Source: UBA1660 sp964462035 (lineage in GTDB: Bacteria; Myxococcota_A; Polyangia; Polyangiales; Houyiibacteriaceae). Taken from it: DNA of 64,000 nt. Positions within the stretch are counted from its first letter, which is position 1, and each line of letters starts with the position of its first letter. The notes under the pieces are model-generated. The model made no database searches. It had not been told where the DNA came from and was given only the letters and a program-made list of their open reading frames with translations. Shown here piece after piece: positions 25,726-34,091 of the stretch. Location of the stretch: contig CAYXAP010000020.1 of the NCBI GenBank assembly GCA_964462035.1, positions 1 to 64,000 of the forward strand. The letters run 5' to 3'. The translations under genes and the position numbers were made by a program.

Positions 25726-25766
25726 CGCCGGCGCGCGTGCGACGTCGACGTGTCGATCCCGTCGAC

Positions 25767-25772
25767 TATGCT
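25767..25772 (+). promoter_or_regulatory. -10-like box of the USP-like gene
   Basis: TATGCT-CCCGGCC-ATG. The hexamer and 7-base spacing match the box at 6033. It indicates the start at 25780 and not the in-frame ATG at 25768, which lies within the box. Confidence 0.5.
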
Positions 25773-25779
25773 CCCGGCC

Positions 25780-26646
25780 ATGTTGAACGTGGACGAGTTC
25801 GAGTCCGTCTTTCGCGCGGCGGACAAGAAGCAGTTCGCCTACGCGCCGCCGGACGTCTCCCAGGTGCTGGTGGTCGCAGACCTCGAAGGCGAAGCCCTCG
25901 ACGAGTACGTGCGCGCGTCGCAGGCCCTGCTCGAGCCGGTCACCGCCGCCGCCAGCGAGCCGCCGACCTGGGACGTGAAGGGCGCCGGGAGCTGGTCCGG
26001 GGTCGAGGGGGTGCTTCGGCTGGTCGAGGAAGGGAGCTACGACGCGGTCGTCACCTACCGAAACCTGAACAGCGACGCATGGCAGTGGGCGTACAGCCTC
26101 GGCATCTACCTCAACGCGCTCACGCGCGGCACGCAGCTGCCGGTCTTCGTGACGCCGAACCCGAGGGCCTATCCGTCGATGGAGTGGCGCCACAACCGGA
26201 CCGACAGCGTGATGGCGATCAACGACAGCCTCGTCGGCGACGACCTGCTCGTGAGCTGGGCCGCGCGGGCGACTCGCGCGGGCGGGAAGCTGCACCTGAC
26301 CCACATGGAGCACGACGAGATCTTCGAGCGCTACATCACGGCGATCTCGAAGATCCCGGAGATCGACACGGAGACCGCCCGGGAGACGCTGCTGCAGCAG
26401 CTGCTCCGTGAGCCGCGCGAGTGGATCGCGACTGCGAGCGCCGCGCTCGCCGACGCGGGCGAGGACCTGACGGTCGTGGAGCACGTGCTGCGCGGGCACC
26501 GCGTCGCCGACTATCGCGCCATCATCGAAGCCCACGAGGTCGACCTGGTGGTCTTCCCCACCCTGGAAGAAGACCGCATCGCGCTGCACGGCGTCGCCTA
26601 CTCGCTCGCCGTCGAGTTGGTCCAGACGCCACTCCTGATGGTCTGA
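25780..26646 (+). CDS. Universal-stress-protein-like protein
   Basis: A 288-residue protein that looks like two USP-type alpha/beta units in tandem. The first begins SQVLVVADLEGEALDEYVRA and contains GSYDAVVTYRNLN. The second ends ADYRAIIEAHEVDLVVFPTL and VAYSLAVELVQTPLLMV, matching the USP C terminus in which an inner strand precedes a short VLLV-like end. The ATP-binding GxxGx9GS motif is not obvious, so nucleotide binding is uncertain. The stop is only 7 bases before the transporter gene, suggesting co-transcription and a regulatory role for ion transport. The family call is moderate. Confidence 0.65.
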   Translation: MLNVDEFESVFRAADKKQFAYAPPDVSQVLVVADLEGEALDEYVRASQALLEPVTAAASEPPTWDVKGAGSWSGVEGVLRLVEEGSYDAVVTYRNLNSDAWQWAYSLGIYLNALTRGTQLPVFVTPNPRAYPSMEWRHNRTDSVMAINDSLVGDDLLVSWAARATRAGGKLHLTHMEHDEIFERYITAISKIPEIDTETARETLLQQLLREPREWIATASAALADAGEDLTVVEHVLRGHRVADYRAIIEAHEVDLVVFPTLEEDRIALHGVAYSLAVELVQTPLLMV

Positions 26647-26653
26647 GATCGTT

Positions 26654-28030
26654 TTGCACGAACCGACACTCGCTACGACTCTGATCTTCGTCGCCGTTCT
26701 GGTGGGGATGATCCTCTCCCTCGCCCTCGAGGAGCGGCTCCACGCCAAGAAGTCCGTGATCACCGGCGTGTTCGCCGTGCTCGCCCTGGCGCTCGGCCAC
26801 GTCCTCGACGTGCTGCCCTTCGGCTCGCTCCGCGACACGATGGGCGACACCCACGAGCTGCCCGTCTACGTGCTCGGCATCGACTGGCCGGTGATCGCCA
26901 TCATCCTCGGGTCGAGTCTCTTCGTCGACGTCACCAGCAAGTCCGGGCTCTTCACCTGGATCGCCATCAAGCTGACCAAGGCCTCCAAGGGCGACCCGCT
27001 CCTGCTCCTCTTGGCCTATGGCGGGCTGACGGTCGTCTTCTCGGCACTGCTCAACAACGTCACGGCGATGATCATCGTCGGCTCGTTGACGGCGGTCTCG
27101 CTCGAGAAGCTCGAGCGCCGCAGCCAGCTGCTCGGCTTTCTCTTGATCGAAGGGCTGCTGACGAACATCGGCGGGCTGCTGACGCTCATCTCATCGGTGC
27201 CGAACATCATCGTCGGCACCGCCGCTGGGATCTCCTTCGTCCGCTTCTTCATCGTCGCCGCGCCCTACGTGCTGATCGCGACCATCGCCACGCTGTTCCT
27301 CGGCGCGCGGGTCTTCGGCATTCGGCGGCTCAAGACCGAGGTCGAGCGCACGGACGCCACCGCCAAGGTGGCGTCCTTCGACGAGACCGACGGCATCGAG
27401 TCCATCCGCTTCTTTCGCTTCGCGTCGGTGATGCTCCTGCTCTTCATCGGATCGATCGCGGCGGCGTCGGTCCTCGAATATCCGCTCGGCATGGGCTTCG
27501 TGGCGATGGCCTTCGGGATCATCGCGCTGCTCCGCTTCAAGGGCACCGCCGACCGCTTCTATCGCGACGTGGACTGGGACCTGCTGCTCTTCTTCGCGTT
27601 CCTCTTCATCGTCATCGACGTCATGGAGCACGCCCACGTGCTGGGACTGATCGGCGATGGCCTCGCACAGGTGATCGGGCTGAACGACCAGATGGACGGC
27701 GCCGGTACCGCGGCCACGCTGGTGAGTAGCGCCGGCTTCAGCGCGGTGACCGACAACATCCCGCTCGCGGCCATGTTGGCGAAGATCCTCAGCGGCATGG
27801 CGCCGCTCGAGGATCCGCGGTTGTGGTGGGCGGTGGTCTTCGGCGCGAACCTCGGCGGCAACCTGACGCCCATCGGCTCCGCGTCGACCGTCGTCGCCGT
27901 CACGCTGATGCACAAGTACGGACTGCCGATGACCTTCGGGCAGTTCGTGAAGAGCGCCGCGCTCTTCGCGCTGCTCCAGATCGTGCTGGCGGTCGGCTAC
28001 GTGCTCTGGCTCGTCCCGCTGCTCAGCTGA
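26654..28030 (+). CDS. ArsB/NhaD-type (IT superfamily) ion transporter
   Basis: A 458-residue inner-membrane protein with about 11 helices. Features of ArsB/NhaD and SLC13-like carriers are visible: ILGSSLFVDVTSKSGLFTWI, the re-entrant loop SALLNNVTAMIIVGSLT, LTNIGGLLTLISSVPNII, and the second inverted-repeat loop SAVTDNIPLAAMLA and GANLGGNLTPIGSASTVVAV. These suggest Na+/H+ antiport or anion export. The TTG start at 26654 keeps the complete first helix (LATTLIFVAVLVGMILSLAL); the next ATG (26708) would cut it. It overlaps the convergent LuxR-type gene by 8 bases. The ion cannot be determined from sequence. Confidence 0.88.
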   Translation: MHEPTLATTLIFVAVLVGMILSLALEERLHAKKSVITGVFAVLALALGHVLDVLPFGSLRDTMGDTHELPVYVLGIDWPVIAIILGSSLFVDVTSKSGLFTWIAIKLTKASKGDPLLLLLAYGGLTVVFSALLNNVTAMIIVGSLTAVSLEKLERRSQLLGFLLIEGLLTNIGGLLTLISSVPNIIVGTAAGISFVRFFIVAAPYVLIATIATLFLGARVFGIRRLKTEVERTDATAKVASFDETDGIESIRFFRFASVMLLLFIGSIAAASVLEYPLGMGFVAMAFGIIALLRFKGTADRFYRDVDWDLLLFFAFLFIVIDVMEHAHVLGLIGDGLAQVIGLNDQMDGAGTAATLVSSAGFSAVTDNIPLAAMLAKILSGMAPLEDPRLWWAVVFGANLGGNLTPIGSASTVVAVTLMHKYGLPMTFGQFVKSAALFALLQIVLAVGYVLWLVPLLS

Positions 28031-28793
28031 CGAGGAGCGGGCCGGTGACGAGCATCCGAACGGCGTCCACCTGTCGGTTCGTCCCCATCTTCCGGAGGAT
28101 GCTCTTCACGTGGGTCCGAACGGTCTCGACGCCGATGCCGAGCGAGTCCGCGGCCTGACGGGCGGTCTCGCCGGCGGCGAGGCAAACGGCCACGCGCGCC
28201 TCGGCCGGAGTCAGCCCGAAGTGCTGGGCGAAGACCTCTGCATCGACGGCGTCCGAGGCCTCCGGGTCGCGGACGACGACGATCACGGCGCCCGGCAGCG
28301 AACGCCCTGCCGACACGGCCAGGCCGAGAAGCCGGGGCCCACTGTCGCGTACCAGAACGAACGGTTGGCAGCCGTCGAGCGAGCGCTCGGCCACGGCGAA
28401 CGCCTCGGCGAACTGCTCCTTCGCTTCGTACGCCGCGCACTCGAGGCGGCCGTCGGCGTCGATCAGGACCCCGTCGCGTTCGAGCCGGCGGCCCGCCGAG
28501 TTGGCGAAGACCACCCCGGTTCGCGAGACGACGTGGACCGAGAGCGTGAGCCGGTCCAAGACCGACCGCGCCGCCAGGACCTGCTCGGCGAAGAAACGCG
28601 AGCGGAGCTCGAGCGCCTCGTAGGCCGAGAGCAGCGAGTCCACCATCGGCGAGACGGAGCCGTCTGCCTCTGCGATCGCCTCGCGCCACTCGCTCGCCCT
28701 TCCGGTACGAGCGCGGGTATGGACGCCCGACGACTGCTCCATCCGATCGGAGGCAGGGACGAGGGGCGGAACAGAGTCAGACTTCGACGCCAT
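28023..28793 (-). CDS. LuxR-type transcriptional regulator
   Basis: A 256-residue regulator. The N-terminal and central region looks like a PAS-type sensor (LDRLTLSVHVVSRTGVVFANSAG, QPFVLVRDSGPRLLGLAVSA). The C terminus is a LuxR/GerE helix-turn-helix: FGLTPAEARVAVCLAAGETA, then RQAADSLGIGVETVRTHVKS and ILRKMG. The DNA-recognition helix VETVRTHVKSILRKMG is canonical. There is no receiver domain. A GAGG sits 8 bases before the ATG. It is convergent with the transporter, and no target is evident. Confidence 0.9.
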   Translation of the reverse strand: MASKSDSVPPLVPASDRMEQSSGVHTRARTGRASEWREAIAEADGSVSPMVDSLLSAYEALELRSRFFAEQVLAARSVLDRLTLSVHVVSRTGVVFANSAGRRLERDGVLIDADGRLECAAYEAKEQFAEAFAVAERSLDGCQPFVLVRDSGPRLLGLAVSAGRSLPGAVIVVVRDPEASDAVDAEVFAQHFGLTPAEARVAVCLAAGETARQAADSLGIGVETVRTHVKSILRKMGTNRQVDAVRMLVTGPLLVS

Positions 28794-28853
28794 TTGGTCC
28801 TCAGGATGACGGACGCACGGGAAAAGACAAATACCTCAAACGAGGGAGGCCAT

Positions 28854-30836
28854 TTACCGCCCAAAAAGGGTGTCCAACGGGTCCCGTACCGTGCGGAGGC
28901 TCCCATCCAGGGAGCCGATGTCCGCCTGACTGAGGTCGACTCTGGGCGCGAACGCCGCCTGATGGAGCCGGTCCAGGGCCGTCTGCGCACGGGCCTCTTC
29001 AGACGCGGTCGGGTCTACCGTACCCGGGTCACCGCAGCCAAGCACGGCCCGGGACGCGGAGAGCAAACAGGCCCGCACCCCCGCGCCAGAGGGCTCGATG
29101 GACACGAGCAGTCCGGCATTCCCCACGTCGAACCTGGGCGAGCGGGTGACGCCGTCACGGACGGCCTGGCTGAGGCTGTCAGCCGACGCTTCGACTCGTA
29201 CCGGCAGTGGGATCTCGAGACGCCGGAGCACACCGGGGTCGTGCTGGAGGACCCGCTCGAACGCCGGCGTCGCCGCTTCGGCGCCATCGCGAGCCATCAG
29301 CGCCGCGGCGCGGATCGCATCGACGCGCGCTCGGAGCAGCGCCTCGCCGTCCCCCAGCGCGCCGCTCGCCCGCTCGGCGAGCTCGAGCGCGCGCTCCTCG
29401 TCACCCTGGCGCCAAGCCGCCTCCGACTGGAACGCGTCGTAGTACGCGCCCGAGGGAGCCCGCTCGTCGCTCGCGCGGGCGAGCGCCGCTGCCTCGTCGA
29501 CCACGGCCGCGCCGGCGACCTCGACGAGCTCCCCGACGATCCACGGCGGCACGATGGCCGCCCGGGACGTGCCGATCTGAAACGTGCCGACCAAGCGGTC
29601 TTCGTCTGCCAGGAGCTGAACGGCCTGCCGACCGCTCATCCAGCCGCCGAAGCGAAGCGCGAGCGCGTTGCCGAGAGCCTGGGTGCGCTCCCAGAGGCCG
29701 AGCGCCGCGGCGCTCTCACGGGCCTGGGAAGCCATCCCCCGCTGTGCCGAGCGGTCGACGAGGGCGACCACGGCCCGGTCCTGGAAGGGGTCACGGCTGT
29801 TGTGAGAGCGCCGGTCCGGCATCACCAGCGCCTTTTCGGTGATGGACCGTGCGTCGAAGAAGCGGCCGATCGCGAGGTAGAACGCCGCGAGCGCGCGTCG
29901 GCTCTCGTTGCGGTCGGAGTCCTGCACGTGTGGGGGGCGCGCGGCGCGGTAGGGCTGGACCTTCTGAAGGGCCTGCAAAGCCTCGGCGAAACGACCGCCG
30001 CGGGTGTAGAGCTCCCCGAGCTCGAGCCAGGGGTTGCCGTACCAGGCGGGGCTGGCTTCGGTCGCTTCGAGCAACGTCCGTTCCGCCTCGTCCAGCCGGA
30101 AGGCCGCGCGCGCCGCCTCGGCGAAGTTCGTGAGGTCGACTGCGTTGGCGCCCCCTGGGGAGCTCTTCGCATGCTGAAGCGCGCGCCGGCACGCGGCGTA
30201 GCTGGCGTCGTCGTCACCCGCCTCGAACTCGATCGCGCATAGGGCGTTGAGGGCGATCTCGACCTGATAGTCCTGACCGGTGTCGAGCCCCTCGAGGGCG
30301 GCCTGCCGCGCGGCATCGAAGCGGCGGAGCTTCATCAGCGGCCAGGCGCGGGCGGCGGCGGTGTCCGGGTCGTAGACTTCGTCGAAGCGGCCGAACCAGG
30401 TGAGCTGATCCTGGTAGTGGTCGAGATCGCCGTGGGCCTGCGCGACCTCGAAGAGCATGCGGCGATGCCACAAGGACACCGTGTCCGGCGGGTACCGGCC
30501 GTGCTCCGCTTCGAAGAGCTCGATGGCGCGCTTCGCGTGGTGCAGCGCCCGCGGGAAGTTGGCTTCGCCGTAGTGGTAGGCGTGGGCGAGCACGAAGTGG
30601 CCGAGCGCGCTGTCCGGCCGCTCGGCGACGATCTCCTGACCCGCTTCACGCGCTTCCACGAGCTTCTTCGCACGGACCAGCTGCCACGCGCGGAGCTCGT
30701 CGGGCTCCCCGGGCGCACCGGGTTCGGCCTGAACGGCGAAGGGGTCCACGCCCTGCGCGCCCACGCCGCCGCTCGCCAACGCGGCCATGGTGAGGCCGCT
30801 GGCGATCGCGAGGAAGAGGACGCGAAGGGGGGTCAT
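28854..30836 (-). CDS. Secreted TPR-like protein, last gene of the MoxR cluster
   Basis: A 660-residue protein with a signal peptide (LRVLFLAIASGLTMAALASG) and a largely helical body. TPR-like units include ALGHFVLAHAYHYGEANFPR, AARAAFRLDEAERTLLEATE and LELGELYTRGGRFAEALQAL. Its ATG overlaps the stop of the MoxR AAA gene by 4 bases. TPR and von Willebrand proteins often accompany MoxR/DUF58/transglutaminase genes, and their envelope role is presumed to be recognition or assembly of substrates. No enzymatic motif is seen. It ends in LDTLFGR. Confidence 0.82.
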   Translation of the reverse strand: MTPLRVLFLAIASGLTMAALASGGVGAQGVDPFAVQAEPGAPGEPDELRAWQLVRAKKLVEAREAGQEIVAERPDSALGHFVLAHAYHYGEANFPRALHHAKRAIELFEAEHGRYPPDTVSLWHRRMLFEVAQAHGDLDHYQDQLTWFGRFDEVYDPDTAAARAWPLMKLRRFDAARQAALEGLDTGQDYQVEIALNALCAIEFEAGDDDASYAACRRALQHAKSSPGGANAVDLTNFAEAARAAFRLDEAERTLLEATEASPAWYGNPWLELGELYTRGGRFAEALQALQKVQPYRAARPPHVQDSDRNESRRALAAFYLAIGRFFDARSITEKALVMPDRRSHNSRDPFQDRAVVALVDRSAQRGMASQARESAAALGLWERTQALGNALALRFGGWMSGRQAVQLLADEDRLVGTFQIGTSRAAIVPPWIVGELVEVAGAAVVDEAAALARASDERAPSGAYYDAFQSEAAWRQGDEERALELAERASGALGDGEALLRARVDAIRAAALMARDGAEAATPAFERVLQHDPGVLRRLEIPLPVRVEASADSLSQAVRDGVTRSPRFDVGNAGLLVSIEPSGAGVRACLLSASRAVLGCGDPGTVDPTASEEARAQTALDRLHQAAFAPRVDLSQADIGSLDGSLRTVRDPLDTLFGR

Positions 30837-31870
30837 CGCTTCAGGCTCGCCTTCGCGAGGACCTCGAGCTGGGGACCGAGGGCATCGCCGATGACCTCGA
30901 CCGGGTCTTCGACGCCGGGGGCGAGCTCGAGACGATGGCGGAAGATCTGCGGCGCCAGCGCCTCGAGATCTTCCGGCGCGACGTAGTCGCGACCGTGGAG
31001 GAGCGCTCGGGCTTGAAGGGCCGGCATCGCGAGTACGAGCGAGCGGGTGGACGCTCCCTGCAGCACTCGCGGATCGGCGCGAAGGCCGCGAGCGAGATCG
31101 ACCAGGGCCTCGCGGAAGACCGGCGCGAGGTGAATGTGCTGACGGCTGGCCTGCCGCGCCGAGAGGATCGCCGCGCGGCTGACGCCCGGGTGCTCGGCGG
31201 CCTGGTCCAGGTGCGGCGTTGGATAGGTCGCGAGGACCTCGAGCTCGGCGTCGCGCTCGATGTGCTCCATCACCAGCTTGAAGAGGAAGCGATCGAGCTG
31301 TGGGGTCGGCAGCGGGTAGGTGCCGGCGAGGTCGATCGGGTTTTGGGTCGCGATGACGAAGAAGAGCGAGTCGAGCGGATAGGTCTTGTCGTCGACCGTG
31401 ACCTGCTTCTCGGCCATCGCCTCGAGCATCGCGGACTGCACCTTCGGCGAGGTCCGGTTGATCTCGTCGGCGAGGACGACGTGCGCGAAGATCGGTCCGC
31501 GACGGAAGTCGAAGCCACCGGCGTCGACGTCGAAGACGTTGGTACCGGTGATGTCGCTCGGCAGCAGATCCGGGGTGAACTGGATGCGGCGGAAGGCAGC
31601 GATGCCAGGTACGGCGTCCTTCTCTTCCAGAGCGGATCCGAGCGCCCGGGCGAGGGTGGTCTTGCCCGAGCCGGGGAAGTCCTCGAGCAGGACGTGGCCG
31701 TCCGCGAGCAACGCGATCAGGACGAGCTCGATCACCTCGTCGCGGCCGACCACGGCAGCGCGTAGCCGTTGCTTGAGCCGCGTGAAGTCGTGGTGCGCGT
31801 CGGCGAGCGCCTTCTCCGGATCGGAGACGCTGGTGGGCGCGGTGACGGGGGCGGAGTGAGTCTCGGTCAT
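30833..31870 (-). CDS. MoxR-family AAA+ ATPase
   Basis: A 345-residue MoxR ATPase. The Walker A motif EDFPGSGKTT, Walker B VVLADEINRTSPK, and sensor ATQNPIDLAGTYPLP followed by QLDRFLFKL are diagnostic. MoxR proteins act as chaperone-like ATPases for metal insertion or complex assembly and normally pair with DUF58/VWA partners, as here. The ATG at 31870 overlaps the stop of a 6-codon mini-frame MTETHR that starts at the transglutaminase stop codon. The N-terminal 25 residues are Ala/Thr/Pro-rich. It is translationally coupled to the TPR gene downstream. Confidence 0.95.
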   Translation of the reverse strand: MTETHSAPVTAPTSVSDPEKALADAHHDFTRLKQRLRAAVVGRDEVIELVLIALLADGHVLLEDFPGSGKTTLARALGSALEEKDAVPGIAAFRRIQFTPDLLPSDITGTNVFDVDAGGFDFRRGPIFAHVVLADEINRTSPKVQSAMLEAMAEKQVTVDDKTYPLDSLFFVIATQNPIDLAGTYPLPTPQLDRFLFKLVMEHIERDAELEVLATYPTPHLDQAAEHPGVSRAAILSARQASRQHIHLAPVFREALVDLARGLRADPRVLQGASTRSLVLAMPALQARALLHGRDYVAPEDLEALAPQIFRHRLELAPGVEDPVEVIGDALGPQLEVLAKASLKR

Positions 31871-31887
31871 CGGTGGGTCTCGGTCAT
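31854..31887 (-). repeat. 17-bp tandem duplication making a 6-codon mini-frame
   Basis: Two adjacent 17-base units (14 of 17 identical) each begin ATGACCGAGAC. The first ATG (31887) overlaps the transglutaminase stop as ATGA and encodes MTETHR; its TGA overlaps the second ATG, the MoxR start, again as ATGA. Translation could pass along by two re-initiations. Confidence 0.75.
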
Positions 31888-34091
31888 CGGGTGAGGAGCC
31901 AGGAGAAAGGGTCGATCGCGCCGAGCAGGCGGCGCCAGAGGGGCACGGAGGCCCGGAGCTGCTTGCGGAGCGCCGCGCGGTGCGGCGCGAGCTTGGCGGG
32001 GTCCGCGCGCTTGCTGCCGAACGCGGCGCCCACGTGCTCTCGGGTGAGCGGAAGGAGGGCCGGAAGCGCCTCGGCGAGGCGCTTGGCGAAGGACTCGCGG
32101 CTCTCGCCCTTCTGCCGGCGCAGCCCGACCTCGGAGAGGCGGTCGAGCTCGGCGCGGTACGCCACCCGCGGCAGCGCACGCTCGTCGGCGAACGCCGGCA
32201 CGATGCGACGCCAGACCTTCCCGCCGACCAGGGCCAGCAACGCGATCCCGAGGAACCAGAGCACGCCCCAGCCGGTCAGCTTCAGCAGATCGAAGGCTTG
32301 CCGCACCTGCTCGGCGAGCGGCGCCTCTGGCTCGATGGGCATCGCCTCGAGTCCACGGGCCAGCTCGCCCAGCAGCCGCTGCAGATCCTGGTCGGCCGGT
32401 GGCCCGGGTGGGGTGAGCACGGTCTGGGGCGAGATGTCGGCGACCACCCAGCCGAAACCCTCGAGCCGAACCTCGGGCCAAGCGTGGGAGGTCTCGCCGC
32501 TGATCAAGAGCGCGCTGCCGCCGGCGCGCTGCGACTCGTCGACCGCGTAGCCGGTGGCGACGCGGGCGGGCAGCCCGAGGCTGCGGAGGAGGTAGGCGCC
32601 CGCGTGTGCGAAGTGAACGCAGTAGCCGGTCTTGTCACCGAAGAGAAAGTCCGCGGTCGGGTCGTCCGCCGATGCGTGCCGCGACTGCAACGAGTAGATG
32701 CCCTCCTTCGAGAGCCAGCTGGTGATCGCCGCGACCTGTGCCGCGGGATCGTCCTGCAGGTAGTCGGGCAGCTCCTCCTGGACGATGCGTCGCGCCAACT
32801 CGCCATAGCGCGGGTCCTCCGGAGCCTCGGTGTAGTGAGACCACTCGTCGGCGCCCCAGTCCTTGGCGCCGGCGCGGGCACCGATCATCGAGAAGAAGTC
32901 GGAGGTGAGCACGGCGCTCTCCACGCGGTAGAGCCGCTCGAAGCGGCGCGGGTCCGGGTTCGTCGCCGGCGCGAAACGCACCGGCGCTTCGAGGCCGAAG
33001 GGTCGGTTGTGCTCCGCGAGGAGCGCGACCGTCGTTTCGATCGAGCGTCGGTTCTGGTTGAGCAGCGGCGGGTCCGGCACCGTGTAGGTCCGGCTCGGGA
33101 AGGCGTCACCGAGGTCCCGGTCGAGGCCGCCCGTGGCGCCGATCATCCGCCGACCGTTGTACTGGCTGAACGCGCCCTGCCGGAAGTAGTAGACCCCCGT
33201 CGGCGCGGAGTAGTCCTGATGGAAGAGGACCACGGCGATCGGCACGCGGTTTTGTTCGGTGTCGTGGTCGTCCTCGAACTCCGGCGGGGGCGGCCCTTCG
33301 GGCGGACGCTGGTCGCCCTCCCCTTCGCGATCCTGATCGCCCGATTGGCCTTCGTCGCCCTCTTGCGGCCGGAGCCCGAGGCCGCCACCCGACTCCGGTG
33401 GCGGCGGGGGGTCGAGCGCGTCGGTGGTGCCGAGCACCAGACCCAGCACGAGCGCGACGGCCAACAGATGCAGGATCGAGCGCCACACGCTCCGCTCGGC
33501 CAAGAGGAGGAGCACCACGGCGACGGCCGCGAGCCCACCGATCGCGTAGAAGACGTGGCTGGGGTCGCCACCCGCGGCGATGATCGGATCGGCGATCTCG
33601 AAGGGCCGGTTGATGGCGCCGTGGCGGTGGGCGACGACCAACTGCATGAAGGCTGCCGCGACGGCGACGACCTCGAGCGCCGCGAGGCTCCGGCGGCGCG
33701 CGCTGAGACACCGGAAGCCGAAGGACACCCCTCCGCAGCTGAGGGCGAAGAGCCAGGCGTCGCCGGAACGGAGCGCGGTCGATGGCCCGAGGGCGCTCAC
33801 GAGCAACTGCGTGTCGACCAAGAGCGCCCGCCCGACGAACCCGAGCACGACGACCCCGGCGGCGATCGTCAGGAGCGCACCGGTGCGGAGGGAACGCCGA
33901 GCCACCGACGGAGCGACTCCTGCACCGAGGGCCGAGCCCAGCGCGGCGAGCAGGGTCGCTTCGCCGCGCACGAGGGGCGCGGCGAAGACCGCCGCCCCGA
34001 GCGCATGTACCAGGAGCCGCGCGACGATCGCTAGCGTGGGCTCGGGCTCGGGGAGCGCCGCGGCCTTGGCGCCGGGGAGTGCGGCGCTCAC
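31884..34091 (-). CDS. DUF3488/transglutaminase-like membrane protein
   Basis: A 735-residue protein with a GTG start. About seven membrane helices lie in the first 230 residues, followed by a Pro/Glu/Gly-rich linker and an extracytoplasmic transglutaminase-like domain. The catalytic Cys lies in KTGYCVHFAHAGAYLLRSLG, the His in SGETSHAWPEVRLEG and the Asp in GWVVADISP, so the triad is intact. A further membrane helix (WGVLWFLGIALLALVGG) and a C-terminal helical tail (GESRESFAKRLAEALPALLP, DUF4129-like) follow. It probably acts as a protease or peptide-crosslink enzyme at the envelope. It overlaps the DUF58 gene by 4 bases and leads into MoxR. Confidence 0.92.
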   Translation of the reverse strand: MSAALPGAKAAALPEPEPTLAIVARLLVHALGAAVFAAPLVRGEATLLAALGSALGAGVAPSVARRSLRTGALLTIAAGVVVLGFVGRALLVDTQLLVSALGPSTALRSGDAWLFALSCGGVSFGFRCLSARRRSLAALEVVAVAAAFMQLVVAHRHGAINRPFEIADPIIAAGGDPSHVFYAIGGLAAVAVVLLLLAERSVWRSILHLLAVALVLGLVLGTTDALDPPPPPESGGGLGLRPQEGDEGQSGDQDREGEGDQRPPEGPPPPEFEDDHDTEQNRVPIAVVLFHQDYSAPTGVYYFRQGAFSQYNGRRMIGATGGLDRDLGDAFPSRTYTVPDPPLLNQNRRSIETTVALLAEHNRPFGLEAPVRFAPATNPDPRRFERLYRVESAVLTSDFFSMIGARAGAKDWGADEWSHYTEAPEDPRYGELARRIVQEELPDYLQDDPAAQVAAITSWLSKEGIYSLQSRHASADDPTADFLFGDKTGYCVHFAHAGAYLLRSLGLPARVATGYAVDESQRAGGSALLISGETSHAWPEVRLEGFGWVVADISPQTVLTPPGPPADQDLQRLLGELARGLEAMPIEPEAPLAEQVRQAFDLLKLTGWGVLWFLGIALLALVGGKVWRRIVPAFADERALPRVAYRAELDRLSEVGLRRQKGESRESFAKRLAEALPALLPLTREHVGAAFGSKRADPAKLAPHRAALRKQLRASVPLWRRLLGAIDPFSWLLTR

